Shown here piece after piece: positions 18,555 through 27,773 of a DNA stretch of 64,000 nucleotides. The notes beneath the pieces were generated by a model. The model was not told the origin of the DNA. It worked only from the letters and a program-made list of their open reading frames with translations, and did not search any database. Numbering within the stretch: position 1 is the first letter of the stretch; each line of letters starts with the position of its first letter. Source of the DNA: JAGQVA01 sp033764335 (lineage in GTDB: Bacteria > Bacteroidota > Bacteroidia > J057); assembly GCA_033764335.1 (NCBI GenBank), contig JANRJC010000051.1:209554-273553 (forward strand), read 5' to 3'. Both the position numbers and the translations under genes were made by a program.

Positions 18555-19976
18555 ATGCACCAAACCAAACTCATACGCCTGCTTAAGACCTTTTCTGCCT
18601 GGGAAATCCGCGCTTTTGATGATTTTGTCCATTCGCCGTTTTTTAATAAAAATCCCTCCGTTACCCACCTCTGGGAATTAACCAAAAGCGAGTTTCCAAC
18701 ATTCGACCAGCCGGTATTGGAACGCAAAAATATGTTTGCAAAGGTTTTTCCGGGGGAAGTTTTCGACGAACAAAAACTCCGCTACCTGATGACGGATCTC
18801 ACCCGGCTCATGGAGTCTTTCTGGGTTTATCGATTCAGGGAAAATGATTCCACCCGCTATCAGATGGATTTGATGGATGTTTTTTCTCACAAAGACCTTA
18901 CCAAAGACCGCGAAGAATCTGCCTCCCGACTCCGCAAAACCCTCGAAAAACAACCGATAAAAAAAACCTCCGACCTCCTGCAAAAGTTTTTATTCGAAGA
19001 AAATGAATATCTGAGCCAGCCGCATGCCCGAGACCGCCGCCACACTTCCCCGGTCAATGAAGTAATGGATTCGCTCGACGCTTTTTACCTCGCCAAAAAG
19101 TTGCGGTACAGTTGTGAGATTGTCAACCGGGCCAATATCCTTCAGCAGGAAGCCCGCCTTTTCCTCACACCTCAGATTCTCCAGCAGATCGAATCCTTCC
19201 CGGTAAAAGATTTTCCCCTCATTCATCTCTACCACACGACCCTTCTCACACTTACAGATGGCGCCAATGAAAACCATTATTTTACCCTCAGACAACAACT
19301 CGAAAATTCCCTTCAAATCCTTGACAAAGAGGAACTCAATCATCTCTATTCTTTTGCCCTCAACTACGCCATCAAACAGTTTAACACCGGAAAAGCTGCC
19401 TTCGGAAAAGAAATATTTGACCTCTACAAAACCCTGATTGAAAACCGGATCATATTTGAAGGAGACCAGCTTCCCGTGCCCCACTTCAAAAATATGGTTG
19501 CTATTGGAACCCGCCTGAAAGAATTTGAATGGGTGGAATCGTTTATCGAAAATTATCAGAAGTACCTTCCCGAATCCGACCGGTTTAATGCCTACACTTA
19601 CAACCTGGCTTACCTTCTGTTTGAAAAAAAAGCCTACAACCGCGTCCTGCGTATGCTCAGCAGTGTGGAGTTTTCCGACGTATTTTACCAGACCGACGCC
19701 AAAACCGTGCTGCTGCGCACCTACTACGAACTCGAAGATTTTGATGGTCTGACTTACCTGATGGGCAGTTTCCGGATGTTTTTGCGAAGAGACAAACAAC
19801 TCTCCGACTACCAGCGCAAACTTTATCTCAACCTTATCAAAGTCGCCCAAATGCTGATGCGCTATCGGCTGGGAGAAAATATCACCGTGGCACAGATCAA
19901 AACCCATATCGAAAAAACGCCCGACATCGCGGGGCTAAATTGGGTGAAGGCAAAAATAGCAGAATTAGAGCAATAG
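18555..19976 (+). CDS. helical repeat protein of unknown function
   Basis: A 473-residue soluble protein that is almost entirely alpha-helical and reads like a TPR-type solenoid (repeated pairs such as SFALNYAIKQFNTGKAAFGKEIFDLY and YNLAYLLFEKKAYNRVLRML). The N-terminus LIRLLKTFSAWEIRAFDDFV with HSPFFNKN is distinctive; I believe families with this start are common in Saprospiria, but this is from memory. It has no signal peptide, no membrane helix and no catalytic motif that I recognise. It stands alone, convergent with the NCS1 transporter gene and separated from it by a repeat element. Confidence 0.75.
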   Translation: MHQTKLIRLLKTFSAWEIRAFDDFVHSPFFNKNPSVTHLWELTKSEFPTFDQPVLERKNMFAKVFPGEVFDEQKLRYLMTDLTRLMESFWVYRFRENDSTRYQMDLMDVFSHKDLTKDREESASRLRKTLEKQPIKKTSDLLQKFLFEENEYLSQPHARDRRHTSPVNEVMDSLDAFYLAKKLRYSCEIVNRANILQQEARLFLTPQILQQIESFPVKDFPLIHLYHTTLLTLTDGANENHYFTLRQQLENSLQILDKEELNHLYSFALNYAIKQFNTGKAAFGKEIFDLYKTLIENRIIFEGDQLPVPHFKNMVAIGTRLKEFEWVESFIENYQKYLPESDRFNAYTYNLAYLLFEKKAYNRVLRMLSSVEFSDVFYQTDAKTVLLRTYYELEDFDGLTYLMGSFRMFLRRDKQLSDYQRKLYLNLIKVAQMLMRYRLGENITVAQIKTHIEKTPDIAGLNWVKAKIAELEQ

Positions 19977-20070
19977 TGCCTCTCTCTGTGGCCTCTGTGT
20001 TTCCTCGGTGGTTTTTTATTGCAAAAAGTTTGTACCACAGAGAGCACAGAGAAAGCAGAGGGTTGTTTTA
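19977..20070. repeat. CACAGAG/CTCTGTG imperfect inverted repeat
   Basis: Short non-coding element between convergent genes. The left half has CTCTCTGTG, CCTCTGTG and CCTCGGTGGT; the right half has ACCACAGAGAGCACAGAG (from 20034) and GCAGAG. The halves are imperfect complements around an AT-rich centre. It resembles the element at 29174-29263 and, more loosely, the one at 14679-14816. Confidence 0.65.
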
Positions 20071-20089
20071 CTTGGTGATTCTCAGGGTT

Positions 20090-21826
20090 TTACTTTTCCA
20101 TCAACCCCCAATACAACAAAAACGCCACACCAAAACCTGTAAACCAGCTCAGGCTGTACAAAAACGCTAAAGCCGGAACCCATAAGCCCACCAGCGCAAC
20201 CAATACGCCTGCGGCCACGGCGGCCAGGGCTTTCAGGTTGTAGCCTTTTGTAAAAACATACACTCCGTTTTCTTTGTACAGTTCTGCCAGCCGGAGTTCC
20301 CGCTTCCGGATCACAAAATAGTCGCAGATCAGCACGCCCAATACCGGCCCCAGCAGTCCACTCACAAATAACAGCAGGTTGCTGATTTCATTCATGAGCC
20401 ACCAGGGACAGATTAATATCCCGATAATGCCTGTAACCAGTCCGCCTTTACGAAAATCAAGCTGTTTGGGGAAAAGATTGGAAAATACGTTGGCGGGGGC
20501 GATGACATTGGCGGCGATATTGGTGCTGAGTGTGGCAATGATCATAAATAGCTGCGCGACTACCACTACCCACGGGTTGTCAAACCGGGCGATCAGCGAC
20601 ACCGGATCCCAGGGCGCGTCGTTGCCGATGAGGATGTCCGGAAAATTGACCACGGCGGCACAGGTGACAAATATGCCCACAAACGAATAGAGAATCATTG
20701 TACCGGGTAAACCGATAAACTGCCCTGCAACCTGTTGTTTCTGACTCCGTGCGTACCTCGTAATATCAGAAATACTAATGGACATGGTCGCCCAAAACCC
20801 CACCATAGCGGTAAGCCAGAGCACATAACCCCACCCTTTCGACGAAGGATGCGCGTAAGCCTGAAAGTCAAATTTGGCAGTGACTAAGGAGGATTCGGTA
20901 AAACCATTCTCTACCGGTGCGCGAAACTGCACCTGCACTTCCCGGCTGCCGTTAGTGAGGCCGTCAATGTCTATTTGAGGTTCGCGGATTTGTTCAAACA
21001 CGATGGCCGCACCTGCCGGGGGGAGAATCTGCCAACCCAGGTCAGCCATTCCCTGCGCGGTCGGTACGACCATGCGATATTGCGAAGCCTTGTTTTTTCC
21101 ATCGGGAAGGGTCAGCGGATTTAGCTGCAAGACCATACCCTGAGGATCTTCGATCTGAAGAGAAACCGAAGGTTTTTCGAGTTGGCGGCCCTGCCTCAGC
21201 ACGTTTGAAAATCCCCCTCCGTTCCACGCACCCCAGCCAATCAAAAATACTCCCATCAGAATCAGAATCGGTGCTGACCAGTCTTCCAGCCAGCGGATGC
21301 TTTCGGTGCCTTTCCAGACAAAATAGATATTTACCAGCCAAAACAGTCCGAAGCCCACAAATTTGCCCACCGACAAACCCGTTTCTCCCGGCTCTCCGGT
21401 CAAAACATTCCATATCGCATAAAAAGCCAGTCCGCCGATCCAGGTCTGAATCCCAAACCAGCCGCAGGCGACAATGGCTCGCACCACAGCAGGAATATGG
21501 ATACCTCTAATGCCGAAGGCGGCTCTACCCACCACGGGGAAAGGGATTCCGTACTTTACGCCCGCATGGCCGTTGAGTACCATTGGTACCGTGATGATAA
21601 GATTGGCGAGGCCAATAATAATCAGAGCTGCATACCAACTCACCCCGGAACTAATCATATAGGAGGCCAGGAGATAGGTCGGAATACATACCGCCATGCC
21701 CACCCATAGAGCAGCCAGATCCCAGATTCCCCAAGTGCGGCCTTTGGCAGAAACCGGAGCGAGGTCTTCGCTGTATAGCGAGGAAGACGAAACATCCTCC
21801 TTTAATTCAATGATTTTGGTGTCCAT
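20090..21826 (-). CDS. NCS1-family nucleobase/hydantoin cation symporter with an extra domain
   Basis: About 578 residues from the ATG at 21826 (MDTKIIELKED), against roughly 480-500 for usual NCS1 carriers. LeuT-fold family signatures are present. GWFGIQTWIGG in helix 3 supplies the Trp (123) and Gln (127) that contact substrate in Mhp1. VGFWATMSISISDITRYA is helix 6 and ATLSTNIAANVIAPANVF is helix 8. Between helices 5 and 6, about residues 211-330, lies a soluble beta-rich insert of roughly 100 extra residues (from NVLRQGRQLEKPSV to FQAYAHPSSKGW), which should face the periplasm. NCS1 carriers import cytosine, uracil, allantoin or hydantoins. Downstream deaminase, transaminase and semialdehyde dehydrogenase genes point to a pyrimidine, but that is inference. 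Confidence 0.9.
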   Translation of the reverse strand: MDTKIIELKEDVSSSSLYSEDLAPVSAKGRTWGIWDLAALWVGMAVCIPTYLLASYMISSGVSWYAALIIIGLANLIITVPMVLNGHAGVKYGIPFPVVGRAAFGIRGIHIPAVVRAIVACGWFGIQTWIGGLAFYAIWNVLTGEPGETGLSVGKFVGFGLFWLVNIYFVWKGTESIRWLEDWSAPILILMGVFLIGWGAWNGGGFSNVLRQGRQLEKPSVSLQIEDPQGMVLQLNPLTLPDGKNKASQYRMVVPTAQGMADLGWQILPPAGAAIVFEQIREPQIDIDGLTNGSREVQVQFRAPVENGFTESSLVTAKFDFQAYAHPSSKGWGYVLWLTAMVGFWATMSISISDITRYARSQKQQVAGQFIGLPGTMILYSFVGIFVTCAAVVNFPDILIGNDAPWDPVSLIARFDNPWVVVVAQLFMIIATLSTNIAANVIAPANVFSNLFPKQLDFRKGGLVTGIIGILICPWWLMNEISNLLLFVSGLLGPVLGVLICDYFVIRKRELRLAELYKENGVYVFTKGYNLKALAAVAAGVLVALVGLWVPALAFLYSLSWFTGFGVAFLLYWGLMEK

Positions 21827-21897
21827 GAGACAAAATTTTCGTTTGTTCACAGACACCAAAATAGATTTCTTTTCTATGAGAACCAATCGCCGGGTAG

Positions 21898-23835
21898 TTA
21901 TTTGATGATAAACCGGCGGGTTTCTGTTCGAGAACCGTTACTGAGTCTGATAAAATAATTCCCGGCAGGCCAATCAGAGGGAGTAACCGAGATTACATTT
22001 TCGCCCTGATTTCCGGAATGGTTTTCCTGATGAAGCACGGTTCCTTTTATATCCTGAATGGTAATTCCTACGCTAGTTGCTTCTTTGAGATGAAAATTCA
22101 GATTCAGCGAAGATCCGTCGGTCAATGGATTGGGGTAGAGGATAAAGGCTGAAATATCGGTATCCAGTGCAATTTCTACTTTCTGCGAATAACTGTAAGA
22201 GCCATCGAGGTCGGTTTGTTTGATCCGATAAATGGCCGTTCCCGAAATGGGCTTTGTATCGGTAAACGAATAATTGGAGGTTGTACTCGCATTTCCTACT
22301 CCTTTAAGATTGGCAAGTGGAATAAAAATTGCCCCATCCGCAGAGCGTTCGACGGTGAAGTAGTCGTTGTTTAATTCATTCGCCGTAGCCCAGGCGAGAG
22401 CGACATGGTCTGCTTCGGGTTTGGCTTCGAGGAAAAGGAACTCAACGGGAAACTGAAAATCGGTCGAGCCCAATGTGAAAATATCGCCATCTTCCAGATT
22501 TACCCCGGAAAAACGGAGTCTTTGAGAAGCGAGGTTAAATATCCCTTCTAAAGGAGGAAACTCAAGGCTTTTAAAATTGTCGCCATTCCGCTCCACAATC
22601 AGACGCATTTGGTCGGCGTCCAGATGCGAGAGCGAAGAGAGGTCAAACTCAATTGTTAGTACCCCCACTCTTCCGGTTTGTTCGACCTGCCAGGTGCGTT
22701 CCAGTCGGCTTTTTATATCTACCCCATCCACATCTTCGGCATTTCCCTGAGAAATATTTACGCCATTATGTCCCCAAAACAAAAACTCGCCGTCATCCAG
22801 GTCGTTAGGGTCATAAATTCTGACGATTCCACTGCCTTTGGCATCCGTATGGCTTTCACCACCCGACTGACCGATCCCTGCAACTTCGTAACTATGAGTC
22901 GCTTCGTAAGCAAAATAATCCTCCGGAATTTCAATATTGTATTTGGCCGAAAGGTAATTTTGAATAATGGCTGACTGCGCGGAATTGAGGATTTTATTAA
23001 AATTGATAAACTCCATGATCGAACCTTTGAAATAGTTACCCGTTGTGCCCACAGGACCGGAAACATTATAGGTTCGACCGTTTACCCCTCCCAGCCCTAT
23101 TCCTCCGGTATCACCAAAAAGTTTTCCGACATTCACGGTACCCATTGAATTACCATTCAAATAACCGGTAATTATACGAGAGGGCTGATCGTAGTTAAAT
23201 ACCAGCAGATTCGGAGAGGATGGGGTTATGGGGGAAGATATTGAAGCATATCCCCACGGGGCATTTCCCGCATCTTTGGCGAGATTGTGCCCACCCACGT
23301 AGAGGTTTCCGCCTTCGATATAAATATTCAACCCACGTGTTTCGCTGCCTTGTTCAAAGAGAAATTGACGGGTAACAACATCCGATCCGGTATTAAAGGC
23401 GACGATAAATGATTTTTCCGTGTAAGGGCCACCGGTATTTAAGTCTGTATTTCCCGTAATTTGAAAATAATCATCACTTCCATCAAAAAAAACAACAGGT
23501 CTTCCATTTGAGATATTGGAATAAAAAGCAGGCATTTGTTTGTTCGTAGCAGAAGCATCGTTTCGATTGGAGGAAAAGTCTTCCCACAGGGGAATTTTCC
23601 TGCCATCGGCTATGCCGGTTATCATGTCTGCCAGGAACCACATTTTCAGGTCAGTATCATTGCCGATGCCACCGGGTCCCTGATTTCCCGTTACCCCGGA
23701 TGAATTATTCTGCCGGGTAAGCATAAACACTCCTGCCAGGATCATTGTGACGATTCCTGCGGAAAAAGCGAGTGTTCTTACAGAGGTGGTTTGTTGAAGG
23801 TTGTTTTTAGGGCTGTTTCTTCTTTTTCGATCCAT
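21898..23835 (-). CDS. T9SS type A protein with LamG-like domain
   Basis: A 645-residue secreted protein. An N-terminal hydrophobic segment (LAFSAGIVTMILAGVFML, about 22-39) follows a basic region and acts as signal or anchor. Residues 65-275 look like a concanavalin/LamG-type beta-sandwich (MPAFYSNISNGRPVVFFDGS, FKGSIMEFINFNKIL). Next comes a domain of the kind YFAYEATHSYEVAGIGQ ... GEFLFWGHNG seen in many Bacteroidota surface proteins. A fibronectin-like stretch and a type A sorting tail close the protein: FILYPNPL, then GNYFIRLSNG and a basic RRFIIK end. It lies between the NCS1 gene (71 bp away) and the aminotransferase; its link to pyrimidine use is unclear. Confidence 0.85.
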   Translation of the reverse strand: MDRKRRNSPKNNLQQTTSVRTLAFSAGIVTMILAGVFMLTRQNNSSGVTGNQGPGGIGNDTDLKMWFLADMITGIADGRKIPLWEDFSSNRNDASATNKQMPAFYSNISNGRPVVFFDGSDDYFQITGNTDLNTGGPYTEKSFIVAFNTGSDVVTRQFLFEQGSETRGLNIYIEGGNLYVGGHNLAKDAGNAPWGYASISSPITPSSPNLLVFNYDQPSRIITGYLNGNSMGTVNVGKLFGDTGGIGLGGVNGRTYNVSGPVGTTGNYFKGSIMEFINFNKILNSAQSAIIQNYLSAKYNIEIPEDYFAYEATHSYEVAGIGQSGGESHTDAKGSGIVRIYDPNDLDDGEFLFWGHNGVNISQGNAEDVDGVDIKSRLERTWQVEQTGRVGVLTIEFDLSSLSHLDADQMRLIVERNGDNFKSLEFPPLEGIFNLASQRLRFSGVNLEDGDIFTLGSTDFQFPVEFLFLEAKPEADHVALAWATANELNNDYFTVERSADGAIFIPLANLKGVGNASTTSNYSFTDTKPISGTAIYRIKQTDLDGSYSYSQKVEIALDTDISAFILYPNPLTDGSSLNLNFHLKEATSVGITIQDIKGTVLHQENHSGNQGENVISVTPSDWPAGNYFIRLSNGSRTETRRFIIK

Positions 23836-23947
23836 GGGTTTGGGTTAAAATACCATGACCGAAATTACCTGCCATCTTTTTCAACCCGCGACCGAACCCG
23901 CCATTTTGATTACACATGAAAGAATCGGCGCATTATCGAAGATTCAT

Positions 23948-25297
23948 TCAATTATTGTAATATTCATCGGCAATAGAAACTGCTTCTGAAATAATTTCCA
24001 ATCCCTCATCTATTTGTTCCGGAGTAATACACAACGGCGGAGCAATAAAAATATAATTCCACCGCACAAAGGTAAACATGCCCAACTCGCGGATTTTTGC
24101 GGCCATGCGGTTGGCAGGCCCCATGTCCTGAGGTGCTGCATTCCAGGACACGACGGGTTCACGGGTCTGTCGGTTTTTGACGAGTTCGATACCGCCGAGT
24201 AAACCGGTGTTGCGAAAATCGCCGATGGAAGGATGTTTTTCTTTCATTTCTTCCACCTTTTTTTCCAGATAAATCCCCATGATTGCTGCATTTTCGATCA
24301 AACCTTCTTCCTCATAAACATTCACTACGGCCAGAGCCGCCGCGCAGGCCAGCGGATGCGCCGAGTAGGTAAGTCCCAAAGGCAGCGACTTTTCGTCAAA
24401 ATGGCGGGCAATTTCGTCTTTCACAATGATTCCACCCAAGGGCACATAACCGGAGGTAAGCCCTTTCGCCATGCATATAATATCCGGAATTACCCCGTGA
24501 TGTTCGATCGCAAACATTTTCCCCGTTCGCCCAAAACCACTCATCACTTCATCGTCAATGAGCAATATCCCGTACTTGTCGGCGATTTCTTTCACCCGCC
24601 GCCAGTAATTGGGCGGGTATTTGATACAGCCCGAGGAGCCTGACTCGCCCTCCATCAGAATAGCTGCCACACTTTCCGGGTTTTCAAATTTGATAATGCG
24701 CTCCATTTGAGCAGCGGCTCTTTCTCCGCATTCTTCCGGAGTCGAACTATACCACGGGCAGCGATAAAAATAGGGGTTTTCGACGTGGATAAAATTGGGA
24801 ACCGAAAGACTGTCAATGGGATGTTTGCGGGGATCACCGCCGGCGGACATTGCGCCATAAGTACCTCCGTGGTAAGACTGGTAGAGCGAAATGATCTTAG
24901 GTCTTCCCGAATATACCCGCGCCAGTTTAATCGCATTTTCAATCGCCTCGGCTCCGCCGAGGGTGAAAAATACTTTGTTTAGTCCTTCCGGAGCGATTTC
25001 TGCCAGTTTTTTACCCAACAGCCCCCGAATTTCCGTGACCATGCCCGGATAGACATAACAGAGTTTTTCCATCTGCTCTTGCATCGCAGCGAGTACCTTG
25101 CGGTTGCCGTGGCCGATGTTCACGTTCATCAGTTGTGATGAAAAATCGAGGTATTTTTTCCCGGAAGTGTCATAAAAATACACCCCCTCGGCCCGATCCA
25201 CCTGTATCGGATTGAGGCCTGCCTGCTTCGACCAGGAAAAAAGCGTATGATCGAGATTATACTGCAATGACTGCGATTGGGAAACTGATTGATTCAT
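23948..25297 (-). CDS. class III omega-aminotransferase (beta-alanine:pyruvate type)
   Basis: A 449-residue PLP-dependent aminotransferase. The PLP Lys is Lys278 in CMAKGLTSGY; LLIDDEVMSGFGRTG upstream supplies the Asp that pairs with the pyridine nitrogen. SYHGGTYGAMSAGGD and GGAEAIENAIKLAR are family motifs. Class III enzymes move amino groups from beta-alanine, GABA or similar omega-amines. The next gene upstream encodes a semialdehyde dehydrogenase, so conversion of beta-alanine to malonate semialdehyde and on to acetyl-CoA is the most economical reading. Cytoplasmic. Confidence 0.9.
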   Translation of the reverse strand: MNQSVSQSQSLQYNLDHTLFSWSKQAGLNPIQVDRAEGVYFYDTSGKKYLDFSSQLMNVNIGHGNRKVLAAMQEQMEKLCYVYPGMVTEIRGLLGKKLAEIAPEGLNKVFFTLGGAEAIENAIKLARVYSGRPKIISLYQSYHGGTYGAMSAGGDPRKHPIDSLSVPNFIHVENPYFYRCPWYSSTPEECGERAAAQMERIIKFENPESVAAILMEGESGSSGCIKYPPNYWRRVKEIADKYGILLIDDEVMSGFGRTGKMFAIEHHGVIPDIICMAKGLTSGYVPLGGIIVKDEIARHFDEKSLPLGLTYSAHPLACAAALAVVNVYEEEGLIENAAIMGIYLEKKVEEMKEKHPSIGDFRNTGLLGGIELVKNRQTREPVVSWNAAPQDMGPANRMAAKIRELGMFTFVRWNYIFIAPPLCITPEQIDEGLEIISEAVSIADEYYNN

Positions 25298-25373
25298 ATC
25301 GTGGTTATAAGCCGTTTACGATTCTTTTTATACGTTCTTTGCGTGAAACCCCTTGCGCCAACGGACTCCGTCC

Positions 25374-26843
25374 CTAACTCATCCAGTTGGTGCGAGCTTC
25401 AGGGTTCCACTTGATGGTGGTTTTTTTGAGTTGGGTCCAGAATTCGATGGAGCTTTTGCCGGTGATGTCGCAGACCCCAAATTTGGACTCGTTCCAACCG
25501 CCGAAGGAAAATGGTTCGCGCGGCACGGGAACACCGATATTTACCCCGATCATACCGGCGCTGGCTTTTTCCTGAACATACCTCGCCATGCCCCCGCTTT
25601 GAGTAAACACTGATGCCGCATTGCCGTAATTGGAACTATTTTCAATTGCAATCGCCTCATCAATATTTTTTGCACGGATGATTGCAATCACAGGCCCAAA
25701 TACCTCTTCCTTTGCAATGGCCATGTCGGGAGAAACATAGTCAATGATTGTTGGGCCGACATAATAACCGCCTTCTTTGTCCGGCACAACCACATTTCTT
25801 CCATCCACCAAAACTTTTGCTCCCAGCGCTTCCGCTTCGGTGATGTATCTTTCGATCCGCTGTTTGGCATCGAGTGATATGACGGCTCCGAGATTTTGGC
25901 CGGGAATGACTTTTTTTGCTTCCCTGCACATTTCTTCGATAATGGGTTCTACCGGCCCCACACCTACCATGGCAGAGGCAGCCATACAACGTTGCCCGGC
26001 GCAGCCCGACATGGAGGCCACGACATTTAGGGCCGTCATTTCCTTATGAGCATCGGGCAGTACCAGCAGGTGATTTTTGGCTCCGCCGAGGGCTACACAG
26101 CGCTTTAGGTTGCTGGTTGCACGGCGATAGACGATTTTGGCTACCTTGGTGGAACCTACAAAAGCCACGGCTTTAATGTCAGGGTGATCACAGATTCCCT
26201 CGACAATTTCCCGGTCGCCATGGACGATATTAAACACCCCGTCGGGCAGGCCCGCCTCTTTGAGCAGTTCTGCCATACGGCAGCTACTCAGCGGAACGAG
26301 TTCCGAAGGTTTGAGGATCATACAATTTCCCAGCGCAAGTGCATTAGGCGCCGTCCAGTGAGGAACCATGAGCGGAAAGTTGAAAGGCGCGATAAAAGCC
26401 ACAACGCCTAAAGGCGCGTATTCGGTGCGGCATTCTACCCCACGGCTCACCTCCATGACTTCTCCGGTGACCAATTGCGGAAGCGAACAGGCAAATTCGG
26501 TAAGTTCGATGCTTTTGTCCACTTCGGCAAAGGCTTCATCCAGCGTTTTGCCATTTTCGGTTTGCACCAGTGCTGCAAGTTCTTCCCGATGGCGGATAAG
26601 CAGTTCCCGGTAGCGAAAAAAAACCTGCACACGCTCCTTGACCGGCAGTGCTGACCAGCGGGGAAAGGCATCCTGCGCGGCGCGCACGGCCTGGTCGAGT
26701 TCTGCTCTGCCGGAAAGGGGGGCAGAAGAAATTTCCGTTCCGTCGAGCGGACTGAAAACCGGCATTCGACGTGATTCGCCAGAGACATATTTACCGGCAA
26801 AAAAATTACGGGCTTCGGGGTATTTATTGATGGTTTGTTGCAT
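25374..26843 (-). CDS. mmsA: CoA-acylating (methyl)malonate-semialdehyde dehydrogenase
   Basis: About 489 residues from the ATG at 26843 (MQQTINKYPEARNFF), which matches the family N-terminus; the frame opens 10 residues earlier. The catalytic Cys is Cys286 in CAGQRCMAAS. FIAPFNFPLMVPHW, and the end ASAGMIGVNIGVPVPREP with FSFGGWNESKFG, are typical of MmsA/IolA enzymes and differ from ordinary aldehyde dehydrogenases. The reaction oxidises malonate or methylmalonate semialdehyde with CoA to acetyl- or propionyl-CoA and CO2. It lies 76 bp upstream of the aminotransferase gene and is probably co-transcribed with it and the deaminase. Confidence 0.92.
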   Translation of the reverse strand: MQQTINKYPEARNFFAGKYVSGESRRMPVFSPLDGTEISSAPLSGRAELDQAVRAAQDAFPRWSALPVKERVQVFFRYRELLIRHREELAALVQTENGKTLDEAFAEVDKSIELTEFACSLPQLVTGEVMEVSRGVECRTEYAPLGVVAFIAPFNFPLMVPHWTAPNALALGNCMILKPSELVPLSSCRMAELLKEAGLPDGVFNIVHGDREIVEGICDHPDIKAVAFVGSTKVAKIVYRRATSNLKRCVALGGAKNHLLVLPDAHKEMTALNVVASMSGCAGQRCMAASAMVGVGPVEPIIEEMCREAKKVIPGQNLGAVISLDAKQRIERYITEAEALGAKVLVDGRNVVVPDKEGGYYVGPTIIDYVSPDMAIAKEEVFGPVIAIIRAKNIDEAIAIENSSNYGNAASVFTQSGGMARYVQEKASAGMIGVNIGVPVPREPFSFGGWNESKFGVCDITGKSSIEFWTQLKKTTIKWNPEARTNWMS

Positions 26844-26879
26844 GGTTTGTATTTTTTGAATGTTTCCCAACAATTTAAA

Positions 26880-27314
26880 TTAAAGCTCGCCGATATCCTC
26901 ATTCCAGAGCTGGGGTTTTTCGGCGATAAATTGCGTCATCATCGAAATACATTCGGGAAGATCAAGGTCAATCACTTCCACTCCATGAGACTCCATAAAT
27001 GCTCTAGCTCCGGGAAAGGTTCGCGATTCACCAACAATCACTTTCGGGATTTTAAACTGCACGATGGTTCCGGCACACATATAACAAGGCATAAGGGTCG
27101 AATAAATCACCGTGTCGCGATAGCTGCCAATTCGCCCGGCATGGAACAAACAGTCCATTTCTCCGTGAAGGATGGGGTTTTGTTCCTGCACCCTTTTGTT
27201 GTGGCCGCGGGAAATAACCTCGCCGTTTCTGACAAGCACTGAACCAATGGGGATTCCTCCCTCATTCAACCCATATAGCGCCTCATCAATCGCTGCCTGC
27301 ATAAATGGATCCAT
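26880..27314 (-). CDS. nucleoside/cytosine deaminase
   Basis: A 144-residue zinc deaminase of the CMP/dCMP-deaminase superfamily. Zinc ligands and the catalytic Glu are in HGEMD (His62, Glu64) and PCYMC (about 91-95). The arrangement HGEMDCLFHAGRIG and STLMPCYMCAGTIVQFKIP is closer to yeast-type cytosine deaminase than to guanine or tRNA-adenosine deaminases. Conversion of cytosine to uracil would feed the pyrimidine route suggested by the nearby NCS1 carrier, transaminase and semialdehyde dehydrogenase. It lies 36 bp upstream of mmsA on the same strand. The substrate remains an inference. Confidence 0.85.
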   Translation of the reverse strand: MDPFMQAAIDEALYGLNEGGIPIGSVLVRNGEVISRGHNKRVQEQNPILHGEMDCLFHAGRIGSYRDTVIYSTLMPCYMCAGTIVQFKIPKVIVGESRTFPGARAFMESHGVEVIDLDLPECISMMTQFIAEKPQLWNEDIGEL

Positions 27315-27322
27315 AATTATGT

Positions 27323-27700
27323 TTATTTTGTCCGTTCTGCCGCCATCGGATAGTTGTCATATCCGGCAACGATAAAACCGGCAAAGGCATCTCCGGTAAA
27401 AATTCCTTTAAGTTTGAGGTCATTTCCGGAGAAAGAAAAATCAGCCGTCAGTTTATTTTCTTCATCCAGCACAATATTGCTGAGGTTGATTTGAGAACCG
27501 TCCGCTTCCAGATAGCCGGTATAGCCGTTGTCAGTTTTGGAAAGAACGAGCTTTCCGTCGTAGTCTCCGTTGGGCGTGTTGGAAACATGAAACTTCCAGT
27601 TACCGGCGGCGGAGTAAGCGGCCTGTTTTGTGCTTTTGCAGCCGAAAGAAACGACTACTGTCATGAGAACAACCATCAGAAGGGTAAAATACTTTAACAT
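27323..27700 (-). CDS. small putative lipoprotein
   Basis: A 125-residue protein starting MLKYFTLLMVVLMTVVVSFGC: lipoprotein signal with lipobox SFGC, mature Cys at 21. The remainder is a compact beta-rich domain (GNWKFHVSNTPNGDYDGKLVLSKTDNGYTG ends at about residue 62, then ADFSFSGNDLKLKGIFTGD), the kind of small barrel often found in Bacteroidota lipoproteins. It lies 8 bp upstream of the deaminase gene, so it is probably in the same transcript. Function unknown. Confidence 0.75.
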   Translation of the reverse strand: MLKYFTLLMVVLMTVVVSFGCKSTKQAAYSAAGNWKFHVSNTPNGDYDGKLVLSKTDNGYTGYLEADGSQINLSNIVLDEENKLTADFSFSGNDLKLKGIFTGDAFAGFIVAGYDNYPMAAERTK

Positions 27701-27773
27701 AGGAGTGGGTTTAGTTTTAGGTAAAAATATTTTCTTTTTATGTTAGCACATGCTCAACAATGTAATGATTATG

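Noticed and set aside
18990..19907. Minus-strand open frame (305 codons) opposite the helical protein
   Set aside because: Repetitive Phe/Val/Gly-rich translation with no motif; the sense frame explains the region.
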